A DNA stretch of 64,000 nt from contig JAKPDO010000003.1 of the NCBI GenBank assembly GCA_029552545.1, forward strand, positions 52,812 to 116,811, in the 5' to 3' direction. Source of the stretch: Planctomycetota bacterium. GTDB taxonomy: Bacteria > Planctomycetota > Phycisphaerae > Sedimentisphaerales > Anaerohalosphaeraceae. Positions 36,036 through 44,486 of this stretch are shown in pieces. Below the pieces are notes generated by a model, which did no database searches, was not told the DNA's origin, and saw only the letters and a list, made by a program, of their open reading frames with translations. A program made the position numbers and the translations under genes. The stretch's first letter is position 1, and each line of letters begins with the position of its first letter.

Positions 36036-37406
36036 ATGGATTCTGCAATTCGCACGATGCCGGAAGGATTCGGCGGCGTTGCTTTTCAGGATGTTACGAA
36101 TATTCATCCGACGGCTCTGGTGCTTTTGGTGCTGCTTGGGGGGGCGATGCTGTTCGCACCTCGCCGTTGGGCCGGGCTGCCGATGATGGTAATGGCCTGT
36201 TTTGTGCCCCTGACCCAGAAAATTACGCTTCTGAATCTTGATTTTAATATCTTGCGGATCATGGTTTTGATTGGTGCAGTGCGTGTAGTTTTGCGCAAGG
36301 AATACCTGCCTTTTTTCTGGAATACTTTGGATACATGGATGGTGGGTTGGACAATCAGTTTTATTGCGATTTATACCCTTCAGCAGCAGACGGTCGGAGC
36401 TCTTATCAACCGGCTGGGGTTCGGGTTTGATTCGGTTGGGATGTATTTTCTTTTTCGATGTTTCATCCGAACCTGGGATGACGCCGACTGTTTTATTCGA
36501 GGTCTGGCTGTTCTTGCTGTTCCGGTTTCTCTCTTTTTTCTCTATGAGAATCAGACCGGGAGAAATCTATTTTCCATTTTCGGCGGTGTTCCGTCCATTA
36601 CGGTGATGCGCTACGGCAAGCTTCGCTGTCAGGGGGCTTTTGCTCATCCGATTATGGCCGGCTGTTTTTGGGGGTCTCTGATGCCGCTGTTTGCCGCATT
36701 GTGGTGGAAGTCTTCCGGATGGAGGCTGTGGGCCCTCTTCGCTCTTGCTGCGTCGCTGCTGATTGTGTTCTGTTCGGCCTCCAGCACGCCGGTTCTGGCA
36801 GTTTTGTGCGGTCTTGTCGGCGGTCTGATGTTTTTTCTGCGCTATCAAATGCGCTGGGTTCGCTGGGGTTTGCTGCTTCTTCTTGTCGGGCTTCATTTGG
36901 TGATGAAAGGGCCGGTGTGGCATCTGATTTCTCGCATCAGCGCTGTAGGCGGCTCTACGGGGTATTTTCGTTATAAATTGATCGACGAAGCCATTCGGAA
37001 TTTCCCTGAATGGGCTTTGCTGGGGACTCCCTCAACGGCTCATTGGTTTTATGGAGCACAGGATTTGTGCAATTATTATGTTTATCAGGGGGTCATGGGC
37101 GGAGCACTGACCCTGGGACTTTTTATCGGCATTCTTGCCGTTGCCTTCCGGCAAGTCGGACGTCTGTGGAGGCGATGGAGCGGACAGCCGTATCGGCTGG
37201 CGCTGTCCTGGGCTTTCGGGGTCAGTGTATTTGTGCATTGTGCAAATTTTATCGGTCTGGCCTATGTCGGTACAATTACGATCCTCTGGTACTGGATTCT
37301 GGCTGTGATCAGCAGCTTGTCTGGAACAGCGTCTCGAGAGAAGCAAGGGGTGGCGGGTTCCGGACCTTCGCAGGGATTTCGGATGAGAAGGGAACAGCGG
37401 ACGTGA
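36036..37406 (+). CDS. O-antigen ligase/polymerase-like membrane protein (Wzy-type)
   Basis: The 456-aa protein has about ten to twelve transmembrane helices with a larger extracytoplasmic loop near residues 300-350 (ending LLGTPSTAHWFYGAQDLCNYYVYQG). That topology, rather than conserved residues, is the basis for assigning it to the Wzy/WaaL class, which polymerises or ligates lipid-linked repeat units outside the inner membrane. The stop overlaps the next ATG by one base (TGATG). Next to it lies a flippase gene, which strengthens the call. Confidence 0.78.
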   Translation: MDSAIRTMPEGFGGVAFQDVTNIHPTALVLLVLLGGAMLFAPRRWAGLPMMVMACFVPLTQKITLLNLDFNILRIMVLIGAVRVVLRKEYLPFFWNTLDTWMVGWTISFIAIYTLQQQTVGALINRLGFGFDSVGMYFLFRCFIRTWDDADCFIRGLAVLAVPVSLFFLYENQTGRNLFSIFGGVPSITVMRYGKLRCQGAFAHPIMAGCFWGSLMPLFAALWWKSSGWRLWALFALAASLLIVFCSASSTPVLAVLCGLVGGLMFFLRYQMRWVRWGLLLLLVGLHLVMKGPVWHLISRISAVGGSTGYFRYKLIDEAIRNFPEWALLGTPSTAHWFYGAQDLCNYYVYQGVMGGALTLGLFIGILAVAFRQVGRLWRRWSGQPYRLALSWAFGVSVFVHCANFIGLAYVGTITILWYWILAVISSLSGTASREKQGVAGSGPSQGFRMRREQRT

Positions 37407-38929
37407 TGAACCTGTCTGAACGGATTATTCGTTTTTGGACATCCGACAGTCTGAAAGCCCGGTGTGCCCGCGGAAGTTTCAGTTTGATGGTTGGGGCAGT
37501 TGTGGCCAAAGCAGTGGCTTTCGCGAGCAAGGTGGTTCTGGCCAAACTGCTTTCCAATGAAGAACGCGGGGTGATGATTGTTATTTTTCCGCTGGTAACT
37601 TTTTTTGAGACACTCACGGAGATTGGAGTCAAACAATCGGTTATTCAGCACAAGGACGGAGCCAGCGAATCGTATCTGAATATGGCCTGGTGGATCCAGG
37701 CGGTCCGAGGGGTTCTGTTATATGCCCTTGCATTTTTTTTGAGTCCGCTGCTGTGCCGCATCTGGATTTACGGACATTCGGATTACGGACGATATTACAC
37801 GCCCGCCGAACTGCTGTGGATGGTTCGTATTTCTTTTTTGACGATTCTTTTGAACGGATTTGTCAGTCCGCGAAGCGAGGTGCTGCTGAAGGAATTTCGT
37901 TTTGCCAAGTCTGTTATACTGGTCCAAGGCAGTATGATATTAAGCAGCGTGTTGACGATTTGGCTGTCTTTTCTTTACCGCAATGTGTGGGCGTTTGTTG
38001 TAGGAACCATCAGTAATTTCTTCTTTTTGTGCCTGCTGTCGTATGTGATGTGTCCCTTCCGGCCAACGCTTCGGTACGATGGACCCAGTTTTCGTTCTTT
38101 GATGCGGTTTTCGAAAGGAATGGCCGGAATGCCGATTCTAACGTATCTGACTTTCAATCTGGATGTGCCGGTCGGCAGTCTTCTGGTCAGTCCGGCTTTG
38201 ATTGGAATGTATGGCTTTGCGCTGATTCTGGCCCGCACTCCTCGGGAATTTCTGACCCGCGTGTTTGGGCCGCTTCTGATGCCGGCTTTTGCAGAGAAAC
38301 AGGACAATTTTTCGGCTTTGCAGAAAGGAATTCTCTGGATAACCCGCTGGACGGGTTTGGTAATTTTTCCTTTGACGATGTATATGATTCTCTGCCGGCG
38401 AGCCCTTCTGACGATTCTTTACAAGCCCGAATTTGAAACGGTTGCCGGAGTTTTTTCGTTGCTGTGTGTGACCTATGCCCTTCTTCTTTTGGCCTTTCCG
38501 CTTGGAAAACTTTTCTTCGGCCGAGGGAAACCGGAAATCCACCGCCGTTATGTTGTATTGCGGATTATTCTTTTGGGACTGTTTATCTGGCCGGCTGCAA
38601 AGTGGTTCAGTCTGGACGGCATCGGCTGGCTTTTGCTGGTGTCGAATATTCTTGCTTTAATTTATCAGGTTTATTGTGTGAAAAAAGAAATTGGTCTTTC
38701 GATGACAGCATATTGGAAGTCCTGGCTGCCGGGATTGGCGGCGGCCGGGGTGTGCGGCTGTTTGACTCTGCCTCTGCTTCTGTTTTGGCCGGAGCGGCTG
38801 TGGGTGCATTTTTGGGGAGGCGGGGCGGTACTGGCTGTAGTTCTTTGTCTGATTTTGGGCTGGGGGGCATGGGAACTGCTTTCGGTTCGAATGTCCTCGA
38901 CGAGAACAGATGACTCTTCCATCGGATAA
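37406..38929 (+). CDS. Oligosaccharide flippase (Wzx/MATE-like)
   Basis: Start chosen at the ATG at 37406, which overlaps the previous stop by one base; this gives 507 aa beginning MNLSERIIRFW. The protein has about 12-14 hydrophobic helices and the typical early motif of RfbX/MurJ-type flippases (VAFASKVVLAKLLSNEERGV). Such proteins translocate undecaprenyl-linked saccharides across the inner membrane. It overlaps the following gene by 20 nt and forms a Wzy-Wzx pair with the gene before it. Confidence 0.88.
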   Translation: MNLSERIIRFWTSDSLKARCARGSFSLMVGAVVAKAVAFASKVVLAKLLSNEERGVMIVIFPLVTFFETLTEIGVKQSVIQHKDGASESYLNMAWWIQAVRGVLLYALAFFLSPLLCRIWIYGHSDYGRYYTPAELLWMVRISFLTILLNGFVSPRSEVLLKEFRFAKSVILVQGSMILSSVLTIWLSFLYRNVWAFVVGTISNFFFLCLLSYVMCPFRPTLRYDGPSFRSLMRFSKGMAGMPILTYLTFNLDVPVGSLLVSPALIGMYGFALILARTPREFLTRVFGPLLMPAFAEKQDNFSALQKGILWITRWTGLVIFPLTMYMILCRRALLTILYKPEFETVAGVFSLLCVTYALLLLAFPLGKLFFGRGKPEIHRRYVVLRIILLGLFIWPAAKWFSLDGIGWLLLVSNILALIYQVYCVKKEIGLSMTAYWKSWLPGLAAAGVCGCLTLPLLLFWPERLWVHFWGGGAVLAVVLCLILGWGAWELLSVRMSSTRTDDSSIG

Positions 38930-40235
38930 GACAGTTTGGGTCGGTCTCTTGGGCGCTTCCTTTGATACGGGGAATTATGGGGTCAGCGCTTTGGCCGAAG
39001 GGGCTGTTCGCGGCTTGCTGGAGAAGTGGCCGAACGCCAATTTCATCTTGCTGGCATCCGGCAGAAGTGTCCGGAAAGAGGTCCGAACCATCGGAACACG
39101 AACCCTTGAAATTGTCAATCTGCCGGTACGGTTCTGCCGGCAGATTTTTTTGAAGAATCATTTTGTGGTTCTATTGCTGGAAGGGATATTTTGGCGTTTT
39201 TTAAAAATAAGGCGGTATCGTGCGTGGGCCCAACGAAGGAATCCTTATTTGGAGCAAATCGCACGTCTGGATTTGGTTGCGGATATTACCGGGGGGGACA
39301 GTTTCAGTGATTTATACGGCTGGAAGCGTTTCCTTCAAGGGGCCTTGACAAAATGGCTCTGGCTTGTCTATGGAAAACCTTTGTATTTTCTTCCGCAGAC
39401 CTACGGTCCTTTTCAGCGAAAATGGGTTTTATGGACCGCGCGAGGTCTTCTTAAAAGGGCCTCCGTAATTTGCTCCCGTGACCGGCAGGGGGAAGAGTTT
39501 CTTCGGCGTGTATTTGCCGGTCGTACGGAGATACAGAAAAAAATTCGTGTTATTCCGGATGTTGGATTTCTTCTGGAACCGCATCCGGTCGAGGATTCGC
39601 TGTCGGAGACAATTCGCCGGTGGAAAGACCAAGGCAGGCCGGCGGCGGGTCTGAACATCAGCGGTCTTCTGTATCATGGAGGATATACCGGCAGGAACAT
39701 GTTTGGACTCTGTGAGGATTATCCAGCCCTGGTCTGCGAGATTGCCGCACTCCTTGTTAAGCAGGGGTGTCTGGTTCTTTTTATTCCTCATGTTTTTCCG
39801 CCTTCAAAGGTCTATCAGGCAGAAGACGATTTGGAAGCCTGCCGGCAGATTTACCAGCGAGTAAAACAAGAAACAAATGACAGCAGTCTTTCTATTGCTG
39901 AAGGACCTTATTCTCCGAATCAGATGAAATATATGATCGGCCAGTGCGATTTTTTTGTCGGTTCTCGGATGCACAGCTGTATTGCGGCTCTTTCTCAGAC
40001 AGTTCCGTCCGTCGGATTGGCATACAGTGATAAATTTCTTGGGGTTTTTGAATCTGCCGGCCAAGGTGAGTGTGTAATCGATGTCCGGAAAACAAGAAAA
40101 GAGGATGTATTATGTCGCGTAGGGGCGTTTTACCGGAGTCGCTCTTCTATTCGAGCTCAACTTCAGAAAACAATCCCTTCTCTATTGGAGTCTGTACGGG
40201 ACGGATTTCGCGGATTGCCCGGATTCAGGGGATAG
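38910..40235 (+). CDS. Polysaccharide pyruvyl transferase family protein
   Basis: This 441-aa protein matches the WcaK/PssM/CsaB family, which adds ketal-linked pyruvate to sugars from phosphoenolpyruvate. Recognised segments are the N-terminal LLGASFDTGNYGVSALAEGA, DITGGDSFSDLYG, LPQTYGPF and the C-terminal GSRMHSCIAALSQTVPSVGLAYSDKF. It overlaps the flippase gene by 20 nt. A coenzyme F420 hydrogenase beta-like gene, a frequent partner of this family in capsule loci, comes next in the cluster after the inserted PKD gene. Confidence 0.88.
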   Translation: MTLPSDKTVWVGLLGASFDTGNYGVSALAEGAVRGLLEKWPNANFILLASGRSVRKEVRTIGTRTLEIVNLPVRFCRQIFLKNHFVVLLLEGIFWRFLKIRRYRAWAQRRNPYLEQIARLDLVADITGGDSFSDLYGWKRFLQGALTKWLWLVYGKPLYFLPQTYGPFQRKWVLWTARGLLKRASVICSRDRQGEEFLRRVFAGRTEIQKKIRVIPDVGFLLEPHPVEDSLSETIRRWKDQGRPAAGLNISGLLYHGGYTGRNMFGLCEDYPALVCEIAALLVKQGCLVLFIPHVFPPSKVYQAEDDLEACRQIYQRVKQETNDSSLSIAEGPYSPNQMKYMIGQCDFFVGSRMHSCIAALSQTVPSVGLAYSDKFLGVFESAGQGECVIDVRKTRKEDVLCRVGAFYRSRSSIRAQLQKTIPSLLESVRDGFRGLPGFRG

Positions 40236-40309
40236 TCTGTTTTTTATAGGACATTAAATCTTGGCTGTGCAGAAATCGGTTTCAAAAAATTAGCGGGTTG
40301 GCCTTTTCC

Positions 40310-40339
40310 TTGACTTTGATTCCTTAAAAAAGGTATAAT
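40310..40339 (+). promoter_or_regulatory. Strong promoter of the 1331-aa surface protein gene
   Basis: TTGACT at 40310-40315 and a perfect TATAAT at 40334-40339 are separated by 18 nt. It lies in a 154-nt gap, 51 nt upstream of the start codon, and makes the gene an independent transcription unit within the polysaccharide cluster. Confidence 0.75.
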
Positions 40340-40389
40340 GCTCCTCGATAGTACAATAAGAGAACTTTAAATTCGAGGGGTAGAAAACA

Positions 40390-43300
40390 ATGAAAAACCA
40401 AACGTTAATTTCGCGGAGAGGGTGTGTTTTTTTCCGGTTTTGGGCCTTCCTCTGTTTTCTTGTTTTGCTCGGAGGGGCTCTGTCTGCCGAAACGATTATT
40501 GACAATCGTGATGCGGCTACGGCGAAGGTGGGGACCTGGTCGGTGTCGGGAGCCACGGGCTTTTGGGGGGTGGATTCGGTTTATGCGAGAAGTCCGAATC
40601 TGTCGTTCAGCTGGCTGTTTACGCCGTCAGAGAGCGGACGTTATGAGGTGTCGATGTGGTGGACGGAATATTCCTCCCGCAGTGCGGCGGCTCCGGTGAC
40701 GATTGAAACGGCGGACGGAACAATTTCTCTGACGGTGAATCAGCTGACGAACGGCGGGATGTGGAATCTTCTGGGGCAGTATCGGTTTGAGGCCGGCATT
40801 ACCTACCGGGTAACCATTCGCACGCTGACGGACAATTCGAGTATTTGTGCAGATGCCGTACGTTTTGTGAAGTTGCCGCCGCCTCCGATAGAGGCGGATT
40901 TTGAGGCCTCGATTCGTTCCGGGGATTTGCCGCTTGCTGTGTCGTTTACAGATTTATCTGTGAGTACCGGAACGATTGAGAGCTGGGCGTGGGATTTTGA
41001 CAATGATGGGGTGATTGACTCGACGGAGCAGAACCCGGTTTACACGTATTCGGCGGCTGGGGTTTATACCGTGTCGCTGACGGTATCCGGTTCAGCGGGG
41101 TCGGACACGGCGGTGAAAGAGAATTATATTGAAGTGACGGATCCGAGTATACCGTACGAGGTGATTCTTGATAATGGAGGACCGGGAACATCCAAGACAG
41201 GGACATGGGCGATTTCTTCCGGAACTCCGCCGTGGGGGGTTGATTCCTTGTGGGCTCGAAATGTGGCCAGCTATACCTGGCGGTTTACTCCGGAAAAGAG
41301 CGGTGTCTTTAAGGTTTATATGTGGTGGACGGAATATTCGTCCCGAGGAACCGCTCTTCCGGTATCTATTCAGCACTTTTTCGGGACCAGCCAAACGACG
41401 GTAAATCAGCAAACCAATGGGGGACAGTGGAATCTCCTTGGTACGTTTTATATGCAGGCGGGCGGTTCCTATGCGGTAACACTGAATGCGAGCGGGGGAA
41501 CGCCGACGGCTTGTGCCGATGCCGTGCGTTTTGTCAAGGTTCCGGTGGAGAATCTGCCTCCGCATGCCACATTTGAATCCGCCTCGCCCAATCCGGCTCG
41601 GATTGGCGAATCGATTGTGCTGCGAGCTTCGGCTGTTGATGCAGATGGGACGATTGCCGCCTTTGAATGGACATCTGATTTAGATGGTTTCATCGGGAAT
41701 GCTCAGGAATTGACAATCAACGGGCTTTCGGCCGGCGTTCATACAATTTCCTTACGAGCTCAGGATGATGACGGAGAATGGTCAACTCCGGCGACACGAA
41801 AGGTGATTGTGCTGAATTCTGCGGAAATTGAGCCGGTGTTTGCCTGTTTTGCCTATGGGTCGGAACGGGTGAACTACCAGTGGGAGGATATGCTGGTTAA
41901 TATCGGAGCGACCAAGGTGGATGATTTGTGGGTTTATACGAACCCCGCGCAAAACAAAAGCTATGTTATTCGGACGGTGAATACTCTGGAGGGGATGAAA
42001 GAGGCCCTCAAGACGCCGGATTCTCATGTGATGATTTACGGCCATTCCAATTACGGGTTAGGACCGATTTTCCCCACATCAGAGGAACAAAGCAAGCAGG
42101 TGATCGAGAATCTCTATTATGTGGATGATGATCGGATTCTAAATTATTCTACGGACACCGTGGCTTTGAGTGTTTCAGGAATGATTACCAGTCAGGCCTA
42201 TCCGAACTGGTATCCTCAGTTTAAGGATGGAACCAGTGCCGTAATGCCGTATGATTTCGGGGATCCTCTCGGCAATCCTCCTTATAATTACTATCTGACG
42301 TATCGGATACCGGGAGACCCGACCTATTACCGGATTCAAAGTCCGCGCAATCCGGCGCTGGTCCGATTTCCCGATTCAGGGTATCCGGCGTGGTATTCGC
42401 CGACGGGTGCCGTACCCAATCCTTCGATTGCTTCGCATCGACAGTATTTTATTCGAAATCCCAAGCCGTGGGATCCGCCGTTTGAGAAGACCGCAGGGTG
42501 GGGCGGCTCAGTAAAAGTGTCGGGTTATTATGGCGTGAATTATTTGTGGGCTCCAGCCGGCACCGGAAGTGAAAAGGCCACGTGGAAATTTTCTGTGCCG
42601 TTCAACGGTCCTTATAAAGTAGCGGCTCGATGGGCGGCCTCGTCCGGTCGAACTGCCGCGGCTCCTTATACGATTACACATAAGAACGGCAGTACAACGG
42701 TTGCCGTCAGTCAAAAGGTCAACGGCGGAATTTGGAATACGCTGGGGACTTTTGAGTTTGAGTCAGGCCAGGACTGGTATGAAAGCCGCAATGATATGCC
42801 TTCGCTGCTGAGCTTAAATCAGGATAACATCGGGGGCAACAGTACAAAGAAGGCGGCTTTTGCCGCTTCCCTGTCAGGGAATGCGTATTTGACCCAGAAG
42901 TTTAATGAGCGCCGCAGAGACCGGGTTCGGCTGGAGTGGGATATTTATATGGATTCCATTCTGGATGACAGCACACGGGACCGCGGCGGAATGATGCTGG
43001 TCGGGGCAGATACCGGCAGCGGTCCCAATCGAGGCACCGGACCTTTTGTTTATATGGCCTTCTGGTGTGAGGACGGCGGCGGTACTCCCGGAGACGGCAA
43101 GACAATGACCTTAGTGGCCCGGGAGCCCGGCAATTCCTTTGATGTTACTTCACAATGGCGCCCGCTGGCGTCAGGTCTTGAATTCGACCGCTGGTATAAA
43201 ATTGCTGTGGATTGTGATGTAGCCGGTGCGACTTATGATGTCTATGTGGATGGTGTTTTGGTCCAGTCGTCTGTCCGGGCAATGAATGTTCTCTATGAGA

Positions 43301-44385
43301 TGACCCATATCAGTTTTGCTCAGTGGAATGACGGTGCCGGGGCTTTCTATGTGGATAATGTTTACGGGGATACACCGGCTCTGATTGTTGACAGTGATTT
43401 TGAACAGGTTGCTTCAACAACGGACCTGCTGGCTCTGAAAGTTGTTGAATATCCGGTTGTTTTGACCAATGCTACGTCCAGCGGTGATGTGATTGCGGAT
43501 GCTGTTCTTGTGGCGGATCCGCAAAATCCGCCGACCGTTCTTCAGGCGGACTTTTACGCGGCGACACGCACGGGAACCGCTCCGTTTGATGTGACCTTTA
43601 CAAATCAGAGTACCGGCGATGCTCAGACAAAAGTCTGGGATTTTGGAGACGGTTCCGGTACGGTGAAAACAACCAGTTCGAGTATTACTCATACCTATAC
43701 GACCAATGGTGTTTATACGGTGAAGTTAACGGTAAGCGGCTCTGCAGGCAGCAGCACAATCACCAAGACCGGGTACATTACAGTGGGAGGAACTACGCCG
43801 CGACAGGTGGAATTCAGCGCGACCTCTCGGGAAGGGACTCGGCCGGTTACGGTATCTTTCCGCAACCGAACTTCGGGCAGCATCAGTTCCGTCTTGTGGG
43901 ATTTTGGAGACGGTACGACAAGTACGTCCAGCAATCCAACGCATACGTATTTCGAGCCGGGCAATTACTCTGTGACCCTGACTGTTCGGTTTACCAATGG
44001 GGAAATCAAATCGCTGACGAAAAACAACTTTGTACGGGCGATTGTCTATGAGAAAATCATCGACAACGTTAACTACCCCAATTATCATTACGGGTACAAA
44101 ACCATTATCTCCCGCGGTCCGCTGGAAATCGATCCGACTGAGCTGAAATATAAACGGCTCTTTATTCTGAGCTGCAATTCAGGGTATTACTACCTACAGA
44201 CTCTCGGAAGAGGGATTGTTTTCTATTCTCTGGATGATACGGAAGTGAATCCGGGAACGGGCTTTTCAATCTACCTGAGGGCCTATATGCAGGGCCAGAG
44301 CAACGAGCAGATTCTTGCGGCTCTGATGGCCAAGCAGGCGGCCTTTGATTTCTATGATTTCAGCAAGCGGCCTGATGAACAGTAA
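40390..44385 (+). CDS. Secreted multidomain protein: golvesin-like and PKD domains inserted in a caspase-like fold
   Basis: This 1331-aa protein has a signal peptide (hydrophobic core about residues 17-33). In order I see a golvesin-like domain (34-160), a PKD domain (165-250), a second golvesin-like domain (257-380) and a PKD/Ig-like domain (385-475). Then comes a region from about 480 ending in HVMIYGHSNYG, with H552. A third golvesin-like domain (about 697-1050) is interrupted by a jelly-roll segment. Two PKD domains (about 1050-1217, WDFGDG in each) follow. The C-terminal part contains LFILSCNSG with C1262. His after a hydrophobic strand and Cys in SCxSG are the catalytic marks of clan CD (caspase/gingipain/CHAT) peptidases. 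No anchor signal is visible. Activity is inferred, not shown. Confidence 0.75.
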   Translation: MKNQTLISRRGCVFFRFWAFLCFLVLLGGALSAETIIDNRDAATAKVGTWSVSGATGFWGVDSVYARSPNLSFSWLFTPSESGRYEVSMWWTEYSSRSAAAPVTIETADGTISLTVNQLTNGGMWNLLGQYRFEAGITYRVTIRTLTDNSSICADAVRFVKLPPPPIEADFEASIRSGDLPLAVSFTDLSVSTGTIESWAWDFDNDGVIDSTEQNPVYTYSAAGVYTVSLTVSGSAGSDTAVKENYIEVTDPSIPYEVILDNGGPGTSKTGTWAISSGTPPWGVDSLWARNVASYTWRFTPEKSGVFKVYMWWTEYSSRGTALPVSIQHFFGTSQTTVNQQTNGGQWNLLGTFYMQAGGSYAVTLNASGGTPTACADAVRFVKVPVENLPPHATFESASPNPARIGESIVLRASAVDADGTIAAFEWTSDLDGFIGNAQELTINGLSAGVHTISLRAQDDDGEWSTPATRKVIVLNSAEIEPVFACFAYGSERVNYQWEDMLVNIGATKVDDLWVYTNPAQNKSYVIRTVNTLEGMKEALKTPDSHVMIYGHSNYGLGPIFPTSEEQSKQVIENLYYVDDDRILNYSTDTVALSVSGMITSQAYPNWYPQFKDGTSAVMPYDFGDPLGNPPYNYYLTYRIPGDPTYYRIQSPRNPALVRFPDSGYPAWYSPTGAVPNPSIASHRQYFIRNPKPWDPPFEKTAGWGGSVKVSGYYGVNYLWAPAGTGSEKATWKFSVPFNGPYKVAARWAASSGRTAAAPYTITHKNGSTTVAVSQKVNGGIWNTLGTFEFESGQDWYESRNDMPSLLSLNQDNIGGNSTKKAAFAASLSGNAYLTQKFNERRRDRVRLEWDIYMDSILDDSTRDRGGMMLVGADTGSGPNRGTGPFVYMAFWCEDGGGTPGDGKTMTLVAREPGNSFDVTSQWRPLASGLEFDRWYKIAVDCDVAGATYDVYVDGVLVQSSVRAMNVLYEMTHISFAQWNDGAGAFYVDNVYGDTPALIVDSDFEQVASTTDLLALKVVEYPVVLTNATSSGDVIADAVLVADPQNPPTVLQADFYAATRTGTAPFDVTFTNQSTGDAQTKVWDFGDGSGTVKTTSSSITHTYTTNGVYTVKLTVSGSAGSSTITKTGYITVGGTTPRQVEFSATSREGTRPVTVSFRNRTSGSISSVLWDFGDGTTSTSSNPTHTYFEPGNYSVTLTVRFTNGEIKSLTKNNFVRAIVYEKIIDNVNYPNYHYGYKTIISRGPLEIDPTELKYKRLFILSCNSGYYYLQTLGRGIVFYSLDDTEVNPGTGFSIYLRAYMQGQSNEQILAALMAKQAAFDFYDFSKRPDEQ

Positions 44386-44414
44386 TCAGGGTGTTTGATG
44401 AATGGAATTTCTTC

Positions 44415-44465
44415 AGCCGGTTCATACGAAGTGTTCGTATGAACCGGCTTTCTGAGATTTTTTTT
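44415..44465 (+). terminator. Rho-independent terminator with a perfect 16-bp stem
   Basis: AGCCGGTTCATACGAA (44415-44430) and its exact complement (44434-44449) form a 16-bp stem with a GTG loop. A run of eight T follows at 44458-44465. It lies 30 nt after the surface-protein stop and inside the longest possible reading frame of the next gene, which argues that the next gene starts further downstream. Confidence 0.85.
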
Positions 44466-44486
44466 CACCAGTCTGTTTTACATTTC

